Below are positions 1 through 10,038 of a stretch of DNA of 64,000 nucleotides, one piece after another. The position numbers were made by a program, and so were the translations under genes. Numbering within the stretch: position 1 is the stretch's first letter; the number at the start of each line of letters is the position of its first letter. The stretch comes from Rhodospirillaceae bacterium. GTDB taxonomy: Bacteria; Pseudomonadota; Alphaproteobacteria; GCA-2731375. Under the pieces are notes generated by a model. That model worked only from the letters and a program-made list of their open reading frames with translations, was not told where the DNA came from and did not search any database. The stretch lies in contig JABIWH010000012.1 in assembly GCA_018701215.1 (NCBI GenBank), positions 1 through 64,000 of the forward strand, given 5' to 3'.

Positions 1-9
1 CTAAATTAA

Positions 10-15
10 TATAAT
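10..15 (+). promoter_or_regulatory. Possible -10 box upstream of the chemoreceptor gene
   Basis: A perfect TATAAT hexamer lies in an AT-rich leader about 85 bases before the chemoreceptor start. The matching -35 would fall outside the window, so the promoter cannot be confirmed. The call rests on the hexamer and its location only. Confidence 0.3.
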
Positions 16-99
16 CACAACTAATGCAACCATATCTTGCGGCAAGCAAATACATCTTCGCAAATGGCATGAATTTCCAGATTCAGGTTGGAGGGCGAC

Positions 100-2160
100 A
101 TGTTTTCTTGGTTTAGCAATATGAAGGTAGGCGTTCGCGTTCTTTTGGGCATGCTGATCCCGGTCATTGGCTTGTTGTTCTATGCCGGCGTGTCAATGGT
201 TGAGAGATACAACTACTCGCAGGAGCTCGAGAAAGTTGGTGCATTGGCCATGTTTGCACCGACCGTCAGTGCCCTGGCGCATGAGCTGCAAAAGGAACGC
301 GGCCAATCAGCCGGCTTCATCGCCTCCAAGGGCAAAACCTTCGCCGATACCTTACCAGGCCAGCACAAGGGCACGGACGAGCGCCGCGTAAAATTGACGG
401 CGGCGATCAAGGCCTTCGATTTCGCGGCCTATGACCCGTCCCTCGGCAGTGCCGTCGAGCGGGCCGTCGCCGGCGTCGATGGTCTTGCAGGCATGCGTGC
501 CCAGGTTGGCAAGCTGTCCATTGCCGTACCCGGCATGGCAAAATACTACACCGGTACGATTACTTCACTGCTCGGTATTGTCAGCGAAATGCTTCTTGCC
601 AGCACCGACGATGGCGTCAGCAAGGAAATCGCTGCCTACGTTGCCTTCCTGCAAGGCAAGGAGCGGGCCGGACGCGAGCGTGCCATGGGTGCCGGCGGCT
701 TTGGCTCGGGCAAATTTCAACCAACCGTCTATAACAATTTCATCCAGTTGATTGCGACACAAGACATCCTTTTCAGAAGCTTCCGCCTGTTTGGAACGAA
801 TGAGGAATGGGAATTCTACCAGAATACAATGACCGGCAAGGCGGTCGATGAAGTCACACGCATGCGCAAGATTGCCATCGCTTCGCCTCAGGGCGGCGAT
901 ATGGGCGGGATAACCGGCGCTTATTGGTTCGCTCAGATTACCGACAAGATCAACCTGATGAAGCAGGTTGAAGACCACATCGCCCATGCCCTGAACGAAA
1001 TTGCGCTGGAGAAGGCCGAGGCGGCCTGGCATACCTTCTTGGTATATGCGGTGGTGACAGCGGTATTGTTGGCGATTACAGCAATTTTGGTTTACGTCAT
1101 TGTCGGTTCCATCACCGGCCCGGTTGGGGCGCTGACAGGTGTCATGGGCAAACTTTCCGAGGGCGACAAAACCGTTGATATCTTCGGCACTGACCGCAAG
1201 GACGAAATCGGCGCCATGGCCCGGGCGGTCGAAGTGTTCAAACAGAACGCCATCGAGATGGAAAAAATGGAGGCCGAACAGGCCGAACAAAAAGTTCGCG
1301 CCGAGGAGCAACGCAAGGCGGAAATGATACAAATGGCCGATGGCTTCGAGGCCTCCGTCATGGGCGTTGTGCAGAGCGTCTCCAGTTCCGCCAGCCAGAT
1401 GGAAAACTCGGCCCAGAGCATGTCAGGCACCGCACAACAGGCATCTGAACAATCAGCCAACGTGGCCTCGGCCTCGCAGCAAGCAACGGCGAACGTGCAA
1501 ACAGTGGCCAGCGCCGCCGAGGAAATGGCGGCATCGGTACAGGAAATCGCCCGGCAGGTGGCGGATTCCTCGGAGATTTCAAACGAAGCCGTGTCCGAGG
1601 CCGACCGTGTCGGGCATCAGATGCAGGAATTGGCGGAAGCCTCCCAGCGCATCGGTGAGGTGGTCGATCTGATCAACGACATCGCGGGGCAGACCAATCT
1701 GCTGGCCCTGAACGCCACGATTGAAGCGGCGCGTGCCGGCGAGGCCGGCAAGGGTTTCGCCGTGGTCGCATCCGAGGTGAAGAACCTGGCCAATCAGACG
1801 GCCAACGCCACGGGCGAGATTGCCGGACAGATTGGATCAATCCAGGAAGCAACCAATGGCGCGGTCAAGGCGATCGACGGCATTGCGGAAACGATCCGCA
1901 AGATCAACGAAATCGCCTCGACGATCTCGGCGGCGGTCGAACAGCAAGGTTCCGCGACCGGCGAAATCAGCCGCAATGTGCAGGAAGCCGCGAAAGGCAC
2001 GCAGCAGGTGGATGACAATATCACTCAAGTCAGCAAAGGCGCCGATGAGACCGGTGCGGCGGCAGGCGAAGTATTGTCGGCGGCACAGCAAATGACGCAG
2101 CAATCCACCTCGCTGAAAGATGAGGTTGAAAAATTCCTGAACCAGGTGCGCGCGGCCTAA
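100..2160 (+). CDS. Methyl-accepting chemotaxis protein with NIT-like sensor domain
   Basis: This is a membrane chemoreceptor of 686 residues that would signal to CheA/CheW. TM1 lies at about residues 10-32. The periplasmic part contains [14 protein letters not shown], typical of the nitrate/nitrite-sensing (NIT) domain. TM2 is at about 312-335, followed by HAMP (about 335-390) and the conserved signalling hairpin at about 528-566 ([18 protein letters not shown]). I chose ATG 100, which has GGAGGG four bases upstream; a TTG at 88 in the same frame would add four residues. It stands alone, with no che genes nearby. The ligand is inferred from the domain; nitrate or nitrite is a family expectation, not shown here. 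Confidence 0.92.
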   Translation: MFSWFSNMKVGVRVLLGMLIPVIGLLFYAGVSMVERYNYSQELEKVGALAMFAPTVSALAHELQKERGQSAGFIASKGKTFADTLPGQHKGTDERRVKLTAAIKAFDFAAYDPSLGSAVERAVAGVDGLAGMRAQVGKLSIAVPGMAKYYTGTITSLLGIVSEMLLASTDDGVSKEIAAYVAFLQGKERAGRERAMGAGGFGSGKFQPTVYNNFIQLIATQDILFRSFRLFGTNEEWEFYQNTMTGKAVDEVTRMRKIAIASPQGGDMGGITGAYWFAQITDKINLMKQVEDHIAHALNEIALEKAEAAWHTFLVYAVVTAVLLAITAILVYVIVGSITGPVGALTGVMGKLSEGDKTVDIFGTDRKDEIGAMARAVEVFKQNAIEMEKMEAEQAEQKVRAEEQRKAEMIQMADGFEASVMGVVQSVSSSASQMENSAQSMSGTAQQASEQSANVASASQQATANVQTVASAAEEMAASVQEIARQVADSSEISNEAVSEADRVGHQMQELAEASQRIGEVVDLINDIAGQTNLLALNATIEAARAGEAGKGFAVVASEVKNLANQTANATGEIAGQIGSIQEATNGAVKAIDGIAETIRKINEIASTISAAVEQQGSATGEISRNVQEAAKGTQQVDDNITQVSKGADETGAAAGEVLSAAQQMTQQSTSLKDEVEKFLNQVRAA

Positions 2161-2207
2161 AGGCGGCCGCACCGCAACGGCTAAGAAGCGGCCTTATGGG
2201 CGGGGTT

Positions 2208-2249
2208 GATGATGAGCGGGCGGTCCGCGCGGACCGTTCCCTCATCATT
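2208..2249 (+). terminator. Strong hairpin after the chemoreceptor gene, possible terminator
   Basis: TGATGAG pairs with CTCATCA around an inner CGGTCCG/CGGACCG stem, giving a long two-part hairpin about 50 bases after the chemoreceptor stop. No clear T-run follows, so it may end transcription weakly, be rho-assisted, or protect the 3' end of the mRNA. The rest of 2161-2435 shows no gene. Confidence 0.4.
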
Positions 2250-2435
2250 GATCCCGCCTGCGGTTCTTGCATGGTTGGAAAACGCCGCTGGTCAGATTGT
2301 CACATTCCAATGCCCCCGATTAATCGCTACTGTGAAAGTTTGTGTGCCGGCTTTCAGGACATGAGTGGATTCTAATCTTGGAATAATCTCTCCCGCTAGC
2401 CGCACGGTGCGTCATCGCGGCAAGAGGGACCAATC

Positions 2436-3227
2436 ATGAATTTCGACAAATATGAACGCCTGACTTTTGAGCGGCGCGGGCGCGTGCTTTGGATCTCAAT
2501 CGACGCCGGCCCCATGAACGCCGTTGATTTCCCGTTGCATGAGGAGCTGGCGCATGTCTTCTACGAGGCGCAATCCGATGACGACAGCGACCTGATCGTT
2601 TTGACCGGCGCGGGCCGCGCCTTTTGCGCCGGCGGCGATATGGATTGGTTTCAGGAGATGATCGACGATCCGGCAAAATTCCGCGGCATCACCACTGATG
2701 CCAAACGGATCGTCAACGGTCTATTGGAAATGGAAAAGCCGATCGTTTGCCGCCTGAATGGCGCGGCGGCGGGACTTGGCGCCTCCATCGCCTTGCTGTG
2801 CGATGTCATCATCGCCGACGAACGGGCCTTGATCGGCGATCCGCATGTCAAGGTCGGCCTGGTCGCCGGCGACGGCGGCGCGGTAATCTGGCCGCAGTTG
2901 ATAGGATTTGCCCGGGCCAAGGAAATGCTGTTGACCGGTGACATGCTGCGCGGCTCTGAAGCCGCCGCCATGGGCCTGATCAACTATGCAGTACCAACCG
3001 ATGAACTGGACGCCAAGGTCGATGAAATGGTCGGAAAAATTCTGGCCAATCCGCGCTGGGCCGTGCGCTGGACCAAGACGGCGGTGAACCTGGTGCTGCG
3101 CGACATCGCCAACAAGGTGATGGAGCCCGCAATCGCTTATGAGGTCAGTTCCAACGCCATGAAGGACAGACAGGAAGCGATCAGCGCTTTTGTCGAAAAA
3201 CGGGCGCCGAATTATACCGGCGAATAG
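2436..3227 (+). CDS. Enoyl-CoA hydratase/isomerase family protein
   Basis: This 263-residue crotonase-fold protein would hydrate or isomerise an unsaturated acyl-CoA in the cytoplasm. The CoA-binding and oxyanion-hole motif GRAFCAGGDMDWF is at about residues 60-72. The second oxyanion segment, GAAAGLGASIALLCDVIIADERA, follows at about 109-130. An RBS-like GAGGGA precedes the ATG. It is followed after 26 bases by an acyl-CoA dehydrogenase on the same strand, so the two probably form a short beta-oxidation operon. The substrate cannot be read from the sequence. Confidence 0.9.
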   Translation: MNFDKYERLTFERRGRVLWISIDAGPMNAVDFPLHEELAHVFYEAQSDDDSDLIVLTGAGRAFCAGGDMDWFQEMIDDPAKFRGITTDAKRIVNGLLEMEKPIVCRLNGAAAGLGASIALLCDVIIADERALIGDPHVKVGLVAGDGGAVIWPQLIGFARAKEMLLTGDMLRGSEAAAMGLINYAVPTDELDAKVDEMVGKILANPRWAVRWTKTAVNLVLRDIANKVMEPAIAYEVSSNAMKDRQEAISAFVEKRAPNYTGE

Positions 3228-3253
3228 CCAGCAACCGAGTAGGGATCAGGACC

Positions 3254-4423
3254 ATGTATTTCGCGGATGAACCCGAACACATCACCATGCTGCGCGATAC
3301 ACTGCGCCGCTTTACCGAACAGGAATGCCCCCGCGAGAAACGCCTGCAATGGCTGGCGGCCCACGCCTGGCCCCGTGACGTCTTCGCCAAACTAGCGGAA
3401 TTGGGTGTCTGTGGCCTGACCGTGGAAGAAGATTACGGCGGCCAGGGCCAGGACTGGTACGCCGCCACGGCCGTGATTGAGGAATTGGGCCGGGGCGGGG
3501 TATGTCTGGCGGGGCCTTATATCCAATGCGCCTTTTATGGCGGCGGCAATATCTCGGAAAGCGGCTCGGCGGCGCAAAAGGCCGAATTGCTGCCCAAGAT
3601 CGCCAAGGGCGAGCTGCAATTCGCCTATGGTCTGTCGGAGCCCGATACAGGCGGTGATCTGGCCAACGTACAGACCAAGGCGCATCTGGAAGACGGCGGC
3701 GATACGGTGGTCATCAACGGCGTCAAACGCTGGTGTACGGGCGCTGATTGGGCCGACTACATCATTTGCTTCGTCAATTCCGACCCGGAGGGCGAGAAAT
3801 ATCAAAATCTCTCGATGATCCTGGTACCCACCGATGCTGCCGGTATCACGCGCCAACAATTGACCCATCGCAATCTGGTCTATACCCACAGCTTCGATGT
3901 CTACTTCGATAATGTGCGCCTGCCCAGCGATAGCATCCTGGGCGGCCCGGAGGCCTGGAACAAAGGCTGGCGGGCGCTGGCCGGCCGGTCGTTGGATGTG
4001 GAAAAAGTCGAGGTCGCGGCCATGACCTTCGGCCTGGCCCAATCGGCGGTGGAGGAGGCCTGGGAATACGCCCAGCAACGCAAACAGTTCGGTACCGTGA
4101 TCAGCGGCCATCAGGCGGTGCGCCACGAACTTGTCGAGGCGAAAACCAAGCTGGAAGCCTGCCGGCACATGCTCTATCACGCCGCCTGGCTGGTCGGTGA
4201 GGGCCGCCCGGCGTCGGTGGAAACCAGCATGGCGAAGTTGTTCATCGCCGATGTGGGTGTGGAGATCGGCCTGGCCTGTCAGCGGGTCCTGGGCGCCTAT
4301 GGCATGGGGGAGGAGTTCGACATGATGCAGACGGTCACCGATCTGATCGGCATGCCCATCGTCGGCGGCTCCTCCAACATGCAAAAGAACAACATCGCCA
4401 ACCGGCTCGGGCTAGCGGGATAA
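3254..4423 (+). CDS. Acyl-CoA dehydrogenase
   Basis: A 389-residue FAD-dependent acyl-CoA dehydrogenase of normal length. The flavin-binding segment YGLSEPDTGGDLANVQTKA and the later INGVKRWCTGADWADY segment mark the middle beta domain, and RKQFGTVISGHQAVRHELVE marks the C-terminal helical domain. The C-terminal IVGGSSNMQKNNIA segment lacks the Glu of the usual YEGT-type base, so the catalytic Glu may sit elsewhere, as in other bacterial subfamilies. It lies 26 bases downstream of the enoyl-CoA hydratase and is probably co-transcribed. Its end is three bases from the convergent methyltransferase gene. Confidence 0.92.
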   Translation: MYFADEPEHITMLRDTLRRFTEQECPREKRLQWLAAHAWPRDVFAKLAELGVCGLTVEEDYGGQGQDWYAATAVIEELGRGGVCLAGPYIQCAFYGGGNISESGSAAQKAELLPKIAKGELQFAYGLSEPDTGGDLANVQTKAHLEDGGDTVVINGVKRWCTGADWADYIICFVNSDPEGEKYQNLSMILVPTDAAGITRQQLTHRNLVYTHSFDVYFDNVRLPSDSILGGPEAWNKGWRALAGRSLDVEKVEVAAMTFGLAQSAVEEAWEYAQQRKQFGTVISGHQAVRHELVEAKTKLEACRHMLYHAAWLVGEGRPASVETSMAKLFIADVGVEIGLACQRVLGAYGMGEEFDMMQTVTDLIGMPIVGGSSNMQKNNIANRLGLAG

Positions 4424-4426
4424 GAG

Positions 4427-5113
4427 CTATTCGCCTGCCTTGTTGATCAGCACCACGTCGTTGCCGGCGATGGTCAGGGTCGCCGCTGGTCCCATGCCTG
4501 ACCAATGCGCGGCCAGCCAATGGAAGCTGGCTTCGGAGAAATAGCTGATATGGGTCGGGTCGGTGATGTAGTGCCAGGTCTTGAACGCGCCTTGGTCACG
4601 CACCCGCTTGGTCATGATGCTCAGCCAACCGCCCGGCGCCAGGCGGTCCCATAACTGGTCCAGCTCCCGCCCCGGTTCGGCCAAATGTTCCGCCACCTCG
4701 CTCAAGGTGATGAAATCGTAGGCCCCGGACAGCACGGTTTCATTAGGCGCGTAATACGGATCGTAAAGGGCCATTTCGTGACCGGCCTCGATAAACATCC
4801 GCGATAAAGTTGGCCCCGGCCCGCAGCCAAAATCCAGGCCCTTGGCTGCGGCGGGCAGGCGTTGGTTGAGCGGTGTAAAAAGTCGATCGAGAAAGCGCCG
4901 GTAGCCGGGGTCGTCCGGTTGGTTCTCGTGCAAGTCGTAGTAGGCCTTCTCCTCCCCTGCCGAGAGATGCTGGCCGCGCGGCACGAACACCAAATCGCAG
5001 GTATGGCAGTGCAGATAATTCCGCGTCTTGTCAGCATGGTAGGCCGCGATGCCGGTGCCGTGGCAGAGCGGGCAGACGTTATCCCCGCTGTTCGGAATGC
5101 ACATTCGGGGCAT
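4427..5113 (-). CDS. Class I SAM-dependent methyltransferase with N-terminal zinc ribbon
   Basis: A 228-residue protein. The N-terminus carries two CxxC pairs (CPLC at about 17 and CHTC at about 36) that look like a zinc ribbon. A Rossmann methyltransferase domain follows, with motif I GLDFGCGPG at about 93-101 and the post-motif YDFITLSEVAEHL. The start overlaps the end of the upstream acyl-CoA synthetase gene by 35 bases, which suggests translational coupling; an ATG at 5104 is an alternative start. Similar zinc-ribbon methyltransferases act on diverse substrates, so none is assigned. Whether it belongs to the catabolic pathway or is only co-transcribed is unknown. Confidence 0.85.
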   Translation of the reverse strand: MPRMCIPNSGDNVCPLCHGTGIAAYHADKTRNYLHCHTCDLVFVPRGQHLSAGEEKAYYDLHENQPDDPGYRRFLDRLFTPLNQRLPAAAKGLDFGCGPGPTLSRMFIEAGHEMALYDPYYAPNETVLSGAYDFITLSEVAEHLAEPGRELDQLWDRLAPGGWLSIMTKRVRDQGAFKTWHYITDPTHISYFSEASFHWLAAHWSGMGPAATLTIAGNDVVLINKAGE

Positions 5114-6680
5114 CGGCTGCGAAAGCTTCCAGCAGGAACCGCTCCTGGGGTTTTTCCGAAGCCGTCTTGGGGATTTCCGTCAGCACTTGCAGATAGCTTG
5201 GCACGAAGTTGGCTTCCAGCGCGCGGCGGCAAATCGCAAATACTGACTGCGGCTGCAAACTGGCGCCATCCACCGCAACCACGGCGGCGACAACATCCTT
5301 TTCGCCGGGCGCGCCGGATGCCGCGGGCACGCCGTAGACGAAGACATCGCCAATATCCGGGTGTTCGGCAATAGCTTGTTCGACAAAGCCGGGATTAATG
5401 AAATCGCCGTTATGGCGCAGACCGCCGCCCTTGCGGTAATCGAAAAACAGCCAGCCGTCGGCATCGCCATGACCGATATCGCCGCTGCGCAGCCAGCCGC
5501 CCTCGGTCTTCTTGGTCGAGGCCTCTGTATTCTTGAAATATTCCACCGCCGGTGCCGGGCCTTTTATGGGCCGCGAGATAATCTCGCCCATGACCCCAGG
5601 TGGACATTCCACGCCATCGTCGTCGACAATTTTCATCTCCAGCCCCTTGGGTGCCTTACCGAAGCTGCCGATGGGGCCAACGCCGATGGGCTTGTAGGCC
5701 AGGCCGCCCTCGATGGCGCCATAGAATTCAAAAATATCGACGTTGAAGCGCTGTTCGAACTTCTCCCAGATGGTCGCCGGCATACCCGCCGAGATCACGA
5801 AGCGCACGGGATTATCGCCGTCATTCGCCTGCTCCGGCTCGGCATAGACCGCCGCCGTCATGCCGCCCAACAGATTGAACACGGTGGCGCCATACTGCCG
5901 CGTGATATCCCAAAGCCGTGATTTGGTGAAGCGGCGGGAGATGATGCAACGCATGCCCATGGCCAGGCTGCTGCCCAGGGTCAGCATCTGGGCGTTGCCA
6001 TGGGTCAGGGACAGGCCCGTATAGGGCCGATCGCCGGCCTCGAACGGAAAGATCGTACCCAGACCGCCATAGCGGCCATTGCGGAAGACCACGCCCTTGG
6101 GATCACCCGTGGTGCCGGAGGTATAGAGGATCTGCAAGGGATCGGACGGTCCCGACAGTCGGCTGTCCACCACCCTGTCCGGGCGCGCATAAACGGCCGC
6201 CATGTCTTCGGCGCCAGCAACCTGGGCGACGGTCGTATCGGCCAAACCGTCCTCGCTGCCCATCACCAATATCCATTGCAGATTTGGTAGCTGTTCGCGG
6301 ATCTCCACCACCTGATCAAGGCAGTAATCGGCGCAGATCACGCCCTTGCACTCAGAGTTATTCAGGGTATAGGCCAGTTTGGCGCCACGTCCACGCGGGT
6401 CGATGGGCACGAAGACGCAGGCCGAAATCGATGCCCCGACCATGACATCGACGAATTCCGGATGATTGCGCATCATCAGGGCAAAGCGGTCGCCGGGCGC
6501 CATGCCACGGGCGATCAGTTCAGCCGCAACTTTGTTGCCGTTGCCCCACAGATCGGCATAGGTGCGGATTTCGTCCTCGAACCTGCCGCCGCCCTCGAAC
6601 GTGACCACGTCCAGGTCCGGCTGTTCCTCGGCCTTGACGGCAATCAGATCGGCAAGGATCCGGGTATCACGCTCGACCAA
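5079..6680 (-). CDS. AMP-dependent acyl-CoA synthetase/ligase
   Basis: A 533-residue ANL-superfamily ligase that would convert a carboxylic acid, ATP and CoA to acyl-CoA. The P-loop-like ILYTSGTTGDPKGVV is at about residues 186-200, EFYGAIEGG is the adenine-binding core, and GDIGHGDADGWLFFDYRK is the hinge region. The C-terminal IPKTASEK carries the catalytic Lys region. It lies 10 bases downstream of a thiolase on the same strand and overlaps the following methyltransferase gene. It is the likely entry step of the minus-strand catabolic block; its substrate class, such as aryl or branched acid, is not determined by the sequence. Confidence 0.92.
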   Translation of the reverse strand: MVERDTRILADLIAVKAEEQPDLDVVTFEGGGRFEDEIRTYADLWGNGNKVAAELIARGMAPGDRFALMMRNHPEFVDVMVGASISACVFVPIDPRGRGAKLAYTLNNSECKGVICADYCLDQVVEIREQLPNLQWILVMGSEDGLADTTVAQVAGAEDMAAVYARPDRVVDSRLSGPSDPLQILYTSGTTGDPKGVVFRNGRYGGLGTIFPFEAGDRPYTGLSLTHGNAQMLTLGSSLAMGMRCIISRRFTKSRLWDITRQYGATVFNLLGGMTAAVYAEPEQANDGDNPVRFVISAGMPATIWEKFEQRFNVDIFEFYGAIEGGLAYKPIGVGPIGSFGKAPKGLEMKIVDDDGVECPPGVMGEIISRPIKGPAPAVEYFKNTEASTKKTEGGWLRSGDIGHGDADGWLFFDYRKGGGLRHNGDFINPGFVEQAIAEHPDIGDVFVYGVPAASGAPGEKDVVAAVVAVDGASLQPQSVFAICRRALEANFVPSYLQVLTEIPKTASEKPQERFLLEAFAADAPNVHSEQRG

Positions 6681-6690
6681 ATTTACGCTC

Positions 6691-7923
6691 CTACTTACTC
6701 AATAATGTCAGACACATGGCTGCGGCATCGCTGCCGATGCTGCCGCCGCCATTGTGGGCCAGGGCAACCTTGGCGCCCTCGACCTGACGTTTGCCAGATC
6801 GGCCCTGTAGCTGCTCGGTTAACTCAACAATCTGCGCGATGCCCGTGGCGCCCACCGGATGGCCCTTGCGCAGCAGACCGCCGGAGGTATTGACCGGCAG
6901 CCGTCCGCCCAGCCTGGTGGAACCATCGCGGATCAGCTCGGACCCCTGGCCCTTACCGCACAGGCCGATGCTTTCGTAGGTGGTAATCTCCGCCGGCGCC
7001 GAGGCGTCATGCAGTTCGATGACGCTCAGGTCCTCCGCGCCCAGGCCGGCCTCCTCATAGACTTCACGGGCGCAAACCTGGGCCACGGTTTCTTCGCCCT
7101 TGGCACGGTCCCAGCCCGAGCGCAGTACGGAGGAGCGCACACGCACCGGATTCTGAATGCCCAATTCCCTGGCCTTGCGTTCACTGACCATGACCACCGC
7201 CGCCGCGCCATCGCCGATGGGGGAGCACATGGGCCGGGTCAGCGGTTCGGCGATCATTGGCGCGGCCAGCACTTCCTCCACCGTCATCACGTCCATGAAC
7301 TGGGCCCGTGGGTTCATGCTGCCATGGAAGGAATTCTTGGCCGAAACGCCGGCTAGATCTTCTGCCGTGGCGCCGTATTTTTCCATATAGGCGCGGGCGG
7401 AGGCGGCATAGATATCCATGAACATGGAACGTTTTTCGCCCGCGCCCGAGGCTGCCTTGTCCGCGCCCTTGGCCGCCGCTTGCGCGGCCAGCTTGGCCTT
7501 GATCTCCACCAAGGCTTCCACATCGACGGCGCCCGAAAAAGCGGCGAAGCTTTTCCGCTTATCCTCGTGGTACAGCTTTTCCACGCCCAGGGCCAAAACC
7601 ACGTCATAACAGCCCGACGAGACCATGGCCGAGGCCTGGTTGAAGGCGGTGGAGGCCGAGGCGCAGGCGTTTTCCACGTTGATCACCGGGATGCGTCCGA
7701 TGCCCGCATCACGAAGCACCACCTGGCCACGGATGCATTCCTGACCGGTTACCAATCCGGCGGCGGCGTTGCCCACATAAGCGGCCTCCAGGTCGGATTT
7801 ATCCAGGCCCGCATCAAGCAGGGCGGCGGTCACGGCCTCCGCGCCAATGGATTTCATGCCCCGGTCCATATGCTTGCCGAACTTGGTCATGCCGACACCG
7901 GCGACGATGGCGTTCATACGCAT
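6691..7923 (-). CDS. Thiolase family protein (SCP2/acetyl-CoA acetyltransferase type)
   Basis: A 410-residue thiolase. The nucleophile Cys is present in VENACASASTAF at about residue 87, and the catalytic His in RKGHPVGATG at about 354. The C-terminal motif is AHNGGGS, with His where biosynthetic thiolases have Cys, as is common in SCP2-type thiolases. It would cleave 3-ketoacyl-CoA with CoA. ATG at 7923 and 7917 are both possible starts. It sits upstream of the acyl-CoA synthetase in a compact minus-strand run, so co-expression is likely. Unlike the two other thiolase-fold proteins in the window, it keeps both main catalytic residues. Confidence 0.92.
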   Translation of the reverse strand: MRMNAIVAGVGMTKFGKHMDRGMKSIGAEAVTAALLDAGLDKSDLEAAYVGNAAAGLVTGQECIRGQVVLRDAGIGRIPVINVENACASASTAFNQASAMVSSGCYDVVLALGVEKLYHEDKRKSFAAFSGAVDVEALVEIKAKLAAQAAAKGADKAASGAGEKRSMFMDIYAASARAYMEKYGATAEDLAGVSAKNSFHGSMNPRAQFMDVMTVEEVLAAPMIAEPLTRPMCSPIGDGAAAVVMVSERKARELGIQNPVRVRSSVLRSGWDRAKGEETVAQVCAREVYEEAGLGAEDLSVIELHDASAPAEITTYESIGLCGKGQGSELIRDGSTRLGGRLPVNTSGGLLRKGHPVGATGIAQIVELTEQLQGRSGKRQVEGAKVALAHNGGGSIGSDAAAMCLTLLSK

Positions 7924-7949
7924 GGCGTTTTCCCTTCTCCAATTTAGTA

Positions 7950-8744
7950 CTAAAGCAGCCCTGCACCCTTCAGGCCGAGCGCATTTTTCAAGAACTCCAG
8001 CTCGTCTTCACGTTCGGGCAAGGGGGCCGGACGGGTAAACATACCGTCCTCTTTCAGTCCCGACACCACATTTTCATCACGCGGGAAGGGTGTTTGAAAG
8101 CTATTCATATGAAATAGTTCCTCGAACGGCTGGCGCGGACGTTGACCGCCCGCCTCCCAATGCTCCAAAGGATAGCCCACGGTCTGCAGCAGCAGGAACC
8201 GCGCACTTTCGGGCACATTGCAGGCATTCAGAATTTCGCGGCCCTTGGGGCTGCCCAAACAGCAGGTGCCCAGGCCCTGTTCAAAAGCCATCAAGGTCGC
8301 TTGCGCGATACCTTGACCACAGTCCAGCTCGCTAATACCGGGATCCTTGAGCGGCCCTCTGAATTTATCGAAGAACGGGATCAGTTTGTTTTCCAAGGCG
8401 TCATGGCGGGCCGCCTTGTCGCCATAGCCCAAGGCACCGGCCTCAACCAAACCACGCAGGCGGTCGGATTGTTCATCGACGGCGTCCGGCTGCAGATACC
8501 AGACGATAATCACCGGGGCGACCTTAAGCTGCCAGCCCACGACAGCGGCAAACAGGCTGTCGATGACATGTTGCGGCGCACTTTCGCGAAAGATCGCCAC
8601 CGCGCGCAGGCTTTGCACATTACCCCAGTGCGAGGCGATACGGGCGGCTTCCAACATGCGCTGGATCTTTTCCGGCTCCACCGGCTTGTAAGGTTTCAAG
8701 AACCTGATCGAACGCCGCCGGCCAATCGCTTCACGTAGTTCCAT
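7950..8744 (-). CDS. Nitroreductase-family flavoprotein
   Basis: A 264-residue FMN-binding nitroreductase-fold protein. The N-terminal IGRRRSIRFLKPYKPVEPEKIQ and the central ISELDCGQGIAQATLMAFEQGLGTCCLG fit the family, including the helix that packs against FMN. It probably uses NAD(P)H, but the acceptor is unknown; family members reduce nitro compounds, quinones or enones. It lies between two catabolic genes on the same strand, with 26-30 base gaps, so it is probably part of the operon and may act on a pathway intermediate. Confidence 0.85.
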   Translation of the reverse strand: MELREAIGRRRSIRFLKPYKPVEPEKIQRMLEAARIASHWGNVQSLRAVAIFRESAPQHVIDSLFAAVVGWQLKVAPVIIVWYLQPDAVDEQSDRLRGLVEAGALGYGDKAARHDALENKLIPFFDKFRGPLKDPGISELDCGQGIAQATLMAFEQGLGTCCLGSPKGREILNACNVPESARFLLLQTVGYPLEHWEAGGQRPRQPFEELFHMNSFQTPFPRDENVVSGLKEDGMFTRPAPLPEREDELEFLKNALGLKGAGLL

Positions 8745-8774
8745 GTCGATATCTCCTGGTACCTATAACCGCAC

Positions 8775-9974
8775 TTAAAATCTTTCCGCCGCCATCAAGC
8801 CAAGCAGGTCATTGCTGCCGTCCTCGATCATGCCGATGCGGGCATCGCGCAGCATACGCTCCACGGGATGGTCGCGGATGATGCCGGCGCCGCCGAAAAT
8901 GGTCATGGCCTCGCTCGCCACATCAAAGGCGGTCTGGGTCGAGGTCACCTTGGTGGCAATGGCATATTCCAGCCGGGCATCGGCGGTAGTGAAATTCTGC
9001 ATGCAGACCTGCCAGTTCAGGGCCCGCGCCGCCAGCACCTTGCGAAACATCTCGAACAGGCGGCCCTTGACGTTTTGATGCTGGATAATCGGCACGCCGC
9101 CCTGTTTACGCTCCTTGGCATAGGCCAGCGCTTCATCGAACGCCGCCTGGGCCAAGCCGGAAAAGCTGATGCCCATGGAGGAATTGGCCCGCGTCAGGAT
9201 CATCGTGGTGAAATCAGTGTAACGTTCGGGCGGGGCCACCATGTTGGCGGTCGGAATGCGCACATCGTCGAAAAAAATCTCGCCCTGGTTCAAGCTGCGC
9301 TGACCGATCTTGTCCGTCGGTTTGCCCCTGGTGACGCCTTTGTCTTTCAGGTCGACCAGAAAGACGCCGTGTTTTACCTCTTCGCCGCCGTCATCATAGG
9401 TGCAGAACAAGGCGGCGGTCTCGGCGATGGTGCCGTTCGAGACCCAGGCGGATTTTTGCCCGTTGATGACAATGGAATTGCCGTCCGGGCGGGCGATGCA
9501 GTTGGCCCGGCCGCGATCATGTCCCGTGGCCGAAGCGGCGGCATTTACATCCAGCTCATCGCTGCCATGGTCGGGTTCGGTTATGGCCCAACAGCCGATC
9601 TGGTCATAGTTGAACTGTTCCATCAATTCCGGATTATGGGATGCGTTGGCAACCATGGCCGGAAAGGTGGAGCCGCCCAGGCCAAGGGCCAGCCCGGTAT
9701 CGCCCCGGCCCAACTCGTAGCCGACCAGGCAGACCAGCCTGGCCTTTTGCGTCCGCGACATATCCTCGCCCATGCGCATGCCGGCAAAGCCCAGATCACG
9801 GAATTGCCTGTGCGCATCGTAGAGAGGCGAGCCGTCCTCAATGACCTCGTCCGCCGGCAGCTTGTCCAGCGCCGCGCCCATAGGCCGCAGCACATCCGTG
9901 GCGAAGCGGCGCGCGGTTTCCTGCACCGCTCGTTCGGTCTCGTCCAAATCGAGCGGTAGCGCGAAATCTATCAT
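8775..9974 (-). CDS. Acyl-CoA dehydrogenase
   Basis: A 399-residue acyl-CoA dehydrogenase. I chose ATG 9974 because AGGAAGG precedes it and the protein then begins MIDFALPLDLDETERAV, a normal family N-terminus; the frame stays open upstream to 10139 without family-like sequence. The middle domain has CWAITEPDHGSD (about residues 135-146) and GQKSAWVSNGTIAETAALF. The C-terminal domain has ASEAMTIFGGAGIIRDHPVERMLRDARIGMIEDGSNDLLGLMAAERF-like features, with Glu in the EDGSND loop as a candidate base. It is the first gene of the minus-strand run and diverges from the GST gene. Confidence 0.92.
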   Translation of the reverse strand: MIDFALPLDLDETERAVQETARRFATDVLRPMGAALDKLPADEVIEDGSPLYDAHRQFRDLGFAGMRMGEDMSRTQKARLVCLVGYELGRGDTGLALGLGGSTFPAMVANASHNPELMEQFNYDQIGCWAITEPDHGSDELDVNAAASATGHDRGRANCIARPDGNSIVINGQKSAWVSNGTIAETAALFCTYDDGGEEVKHGVFLVDLKDKGVTRGKPTDKIGQRSLNQGEIFFDDVRIPTANMVAPPERYTDFTTMILTRANSSMGISFSGLAQAAFDEALAYAKERKQGGVPIIQHQNVKGRLFEMFRKVLAARALNWQVCMQNFTTADARLEYAIATKVTSTQTAFDVASEAMTIFGGAGIIRDHPVERMLRDARIGMIEDGSNDLLGLMAAERF

Positions 9975-10038
9975 GGTTGCCTTCCTCTGTGGGCTGACGG
10001 GTCCAGTTTGATGGTAGCGCCGCAAATCGCCTAGGTGA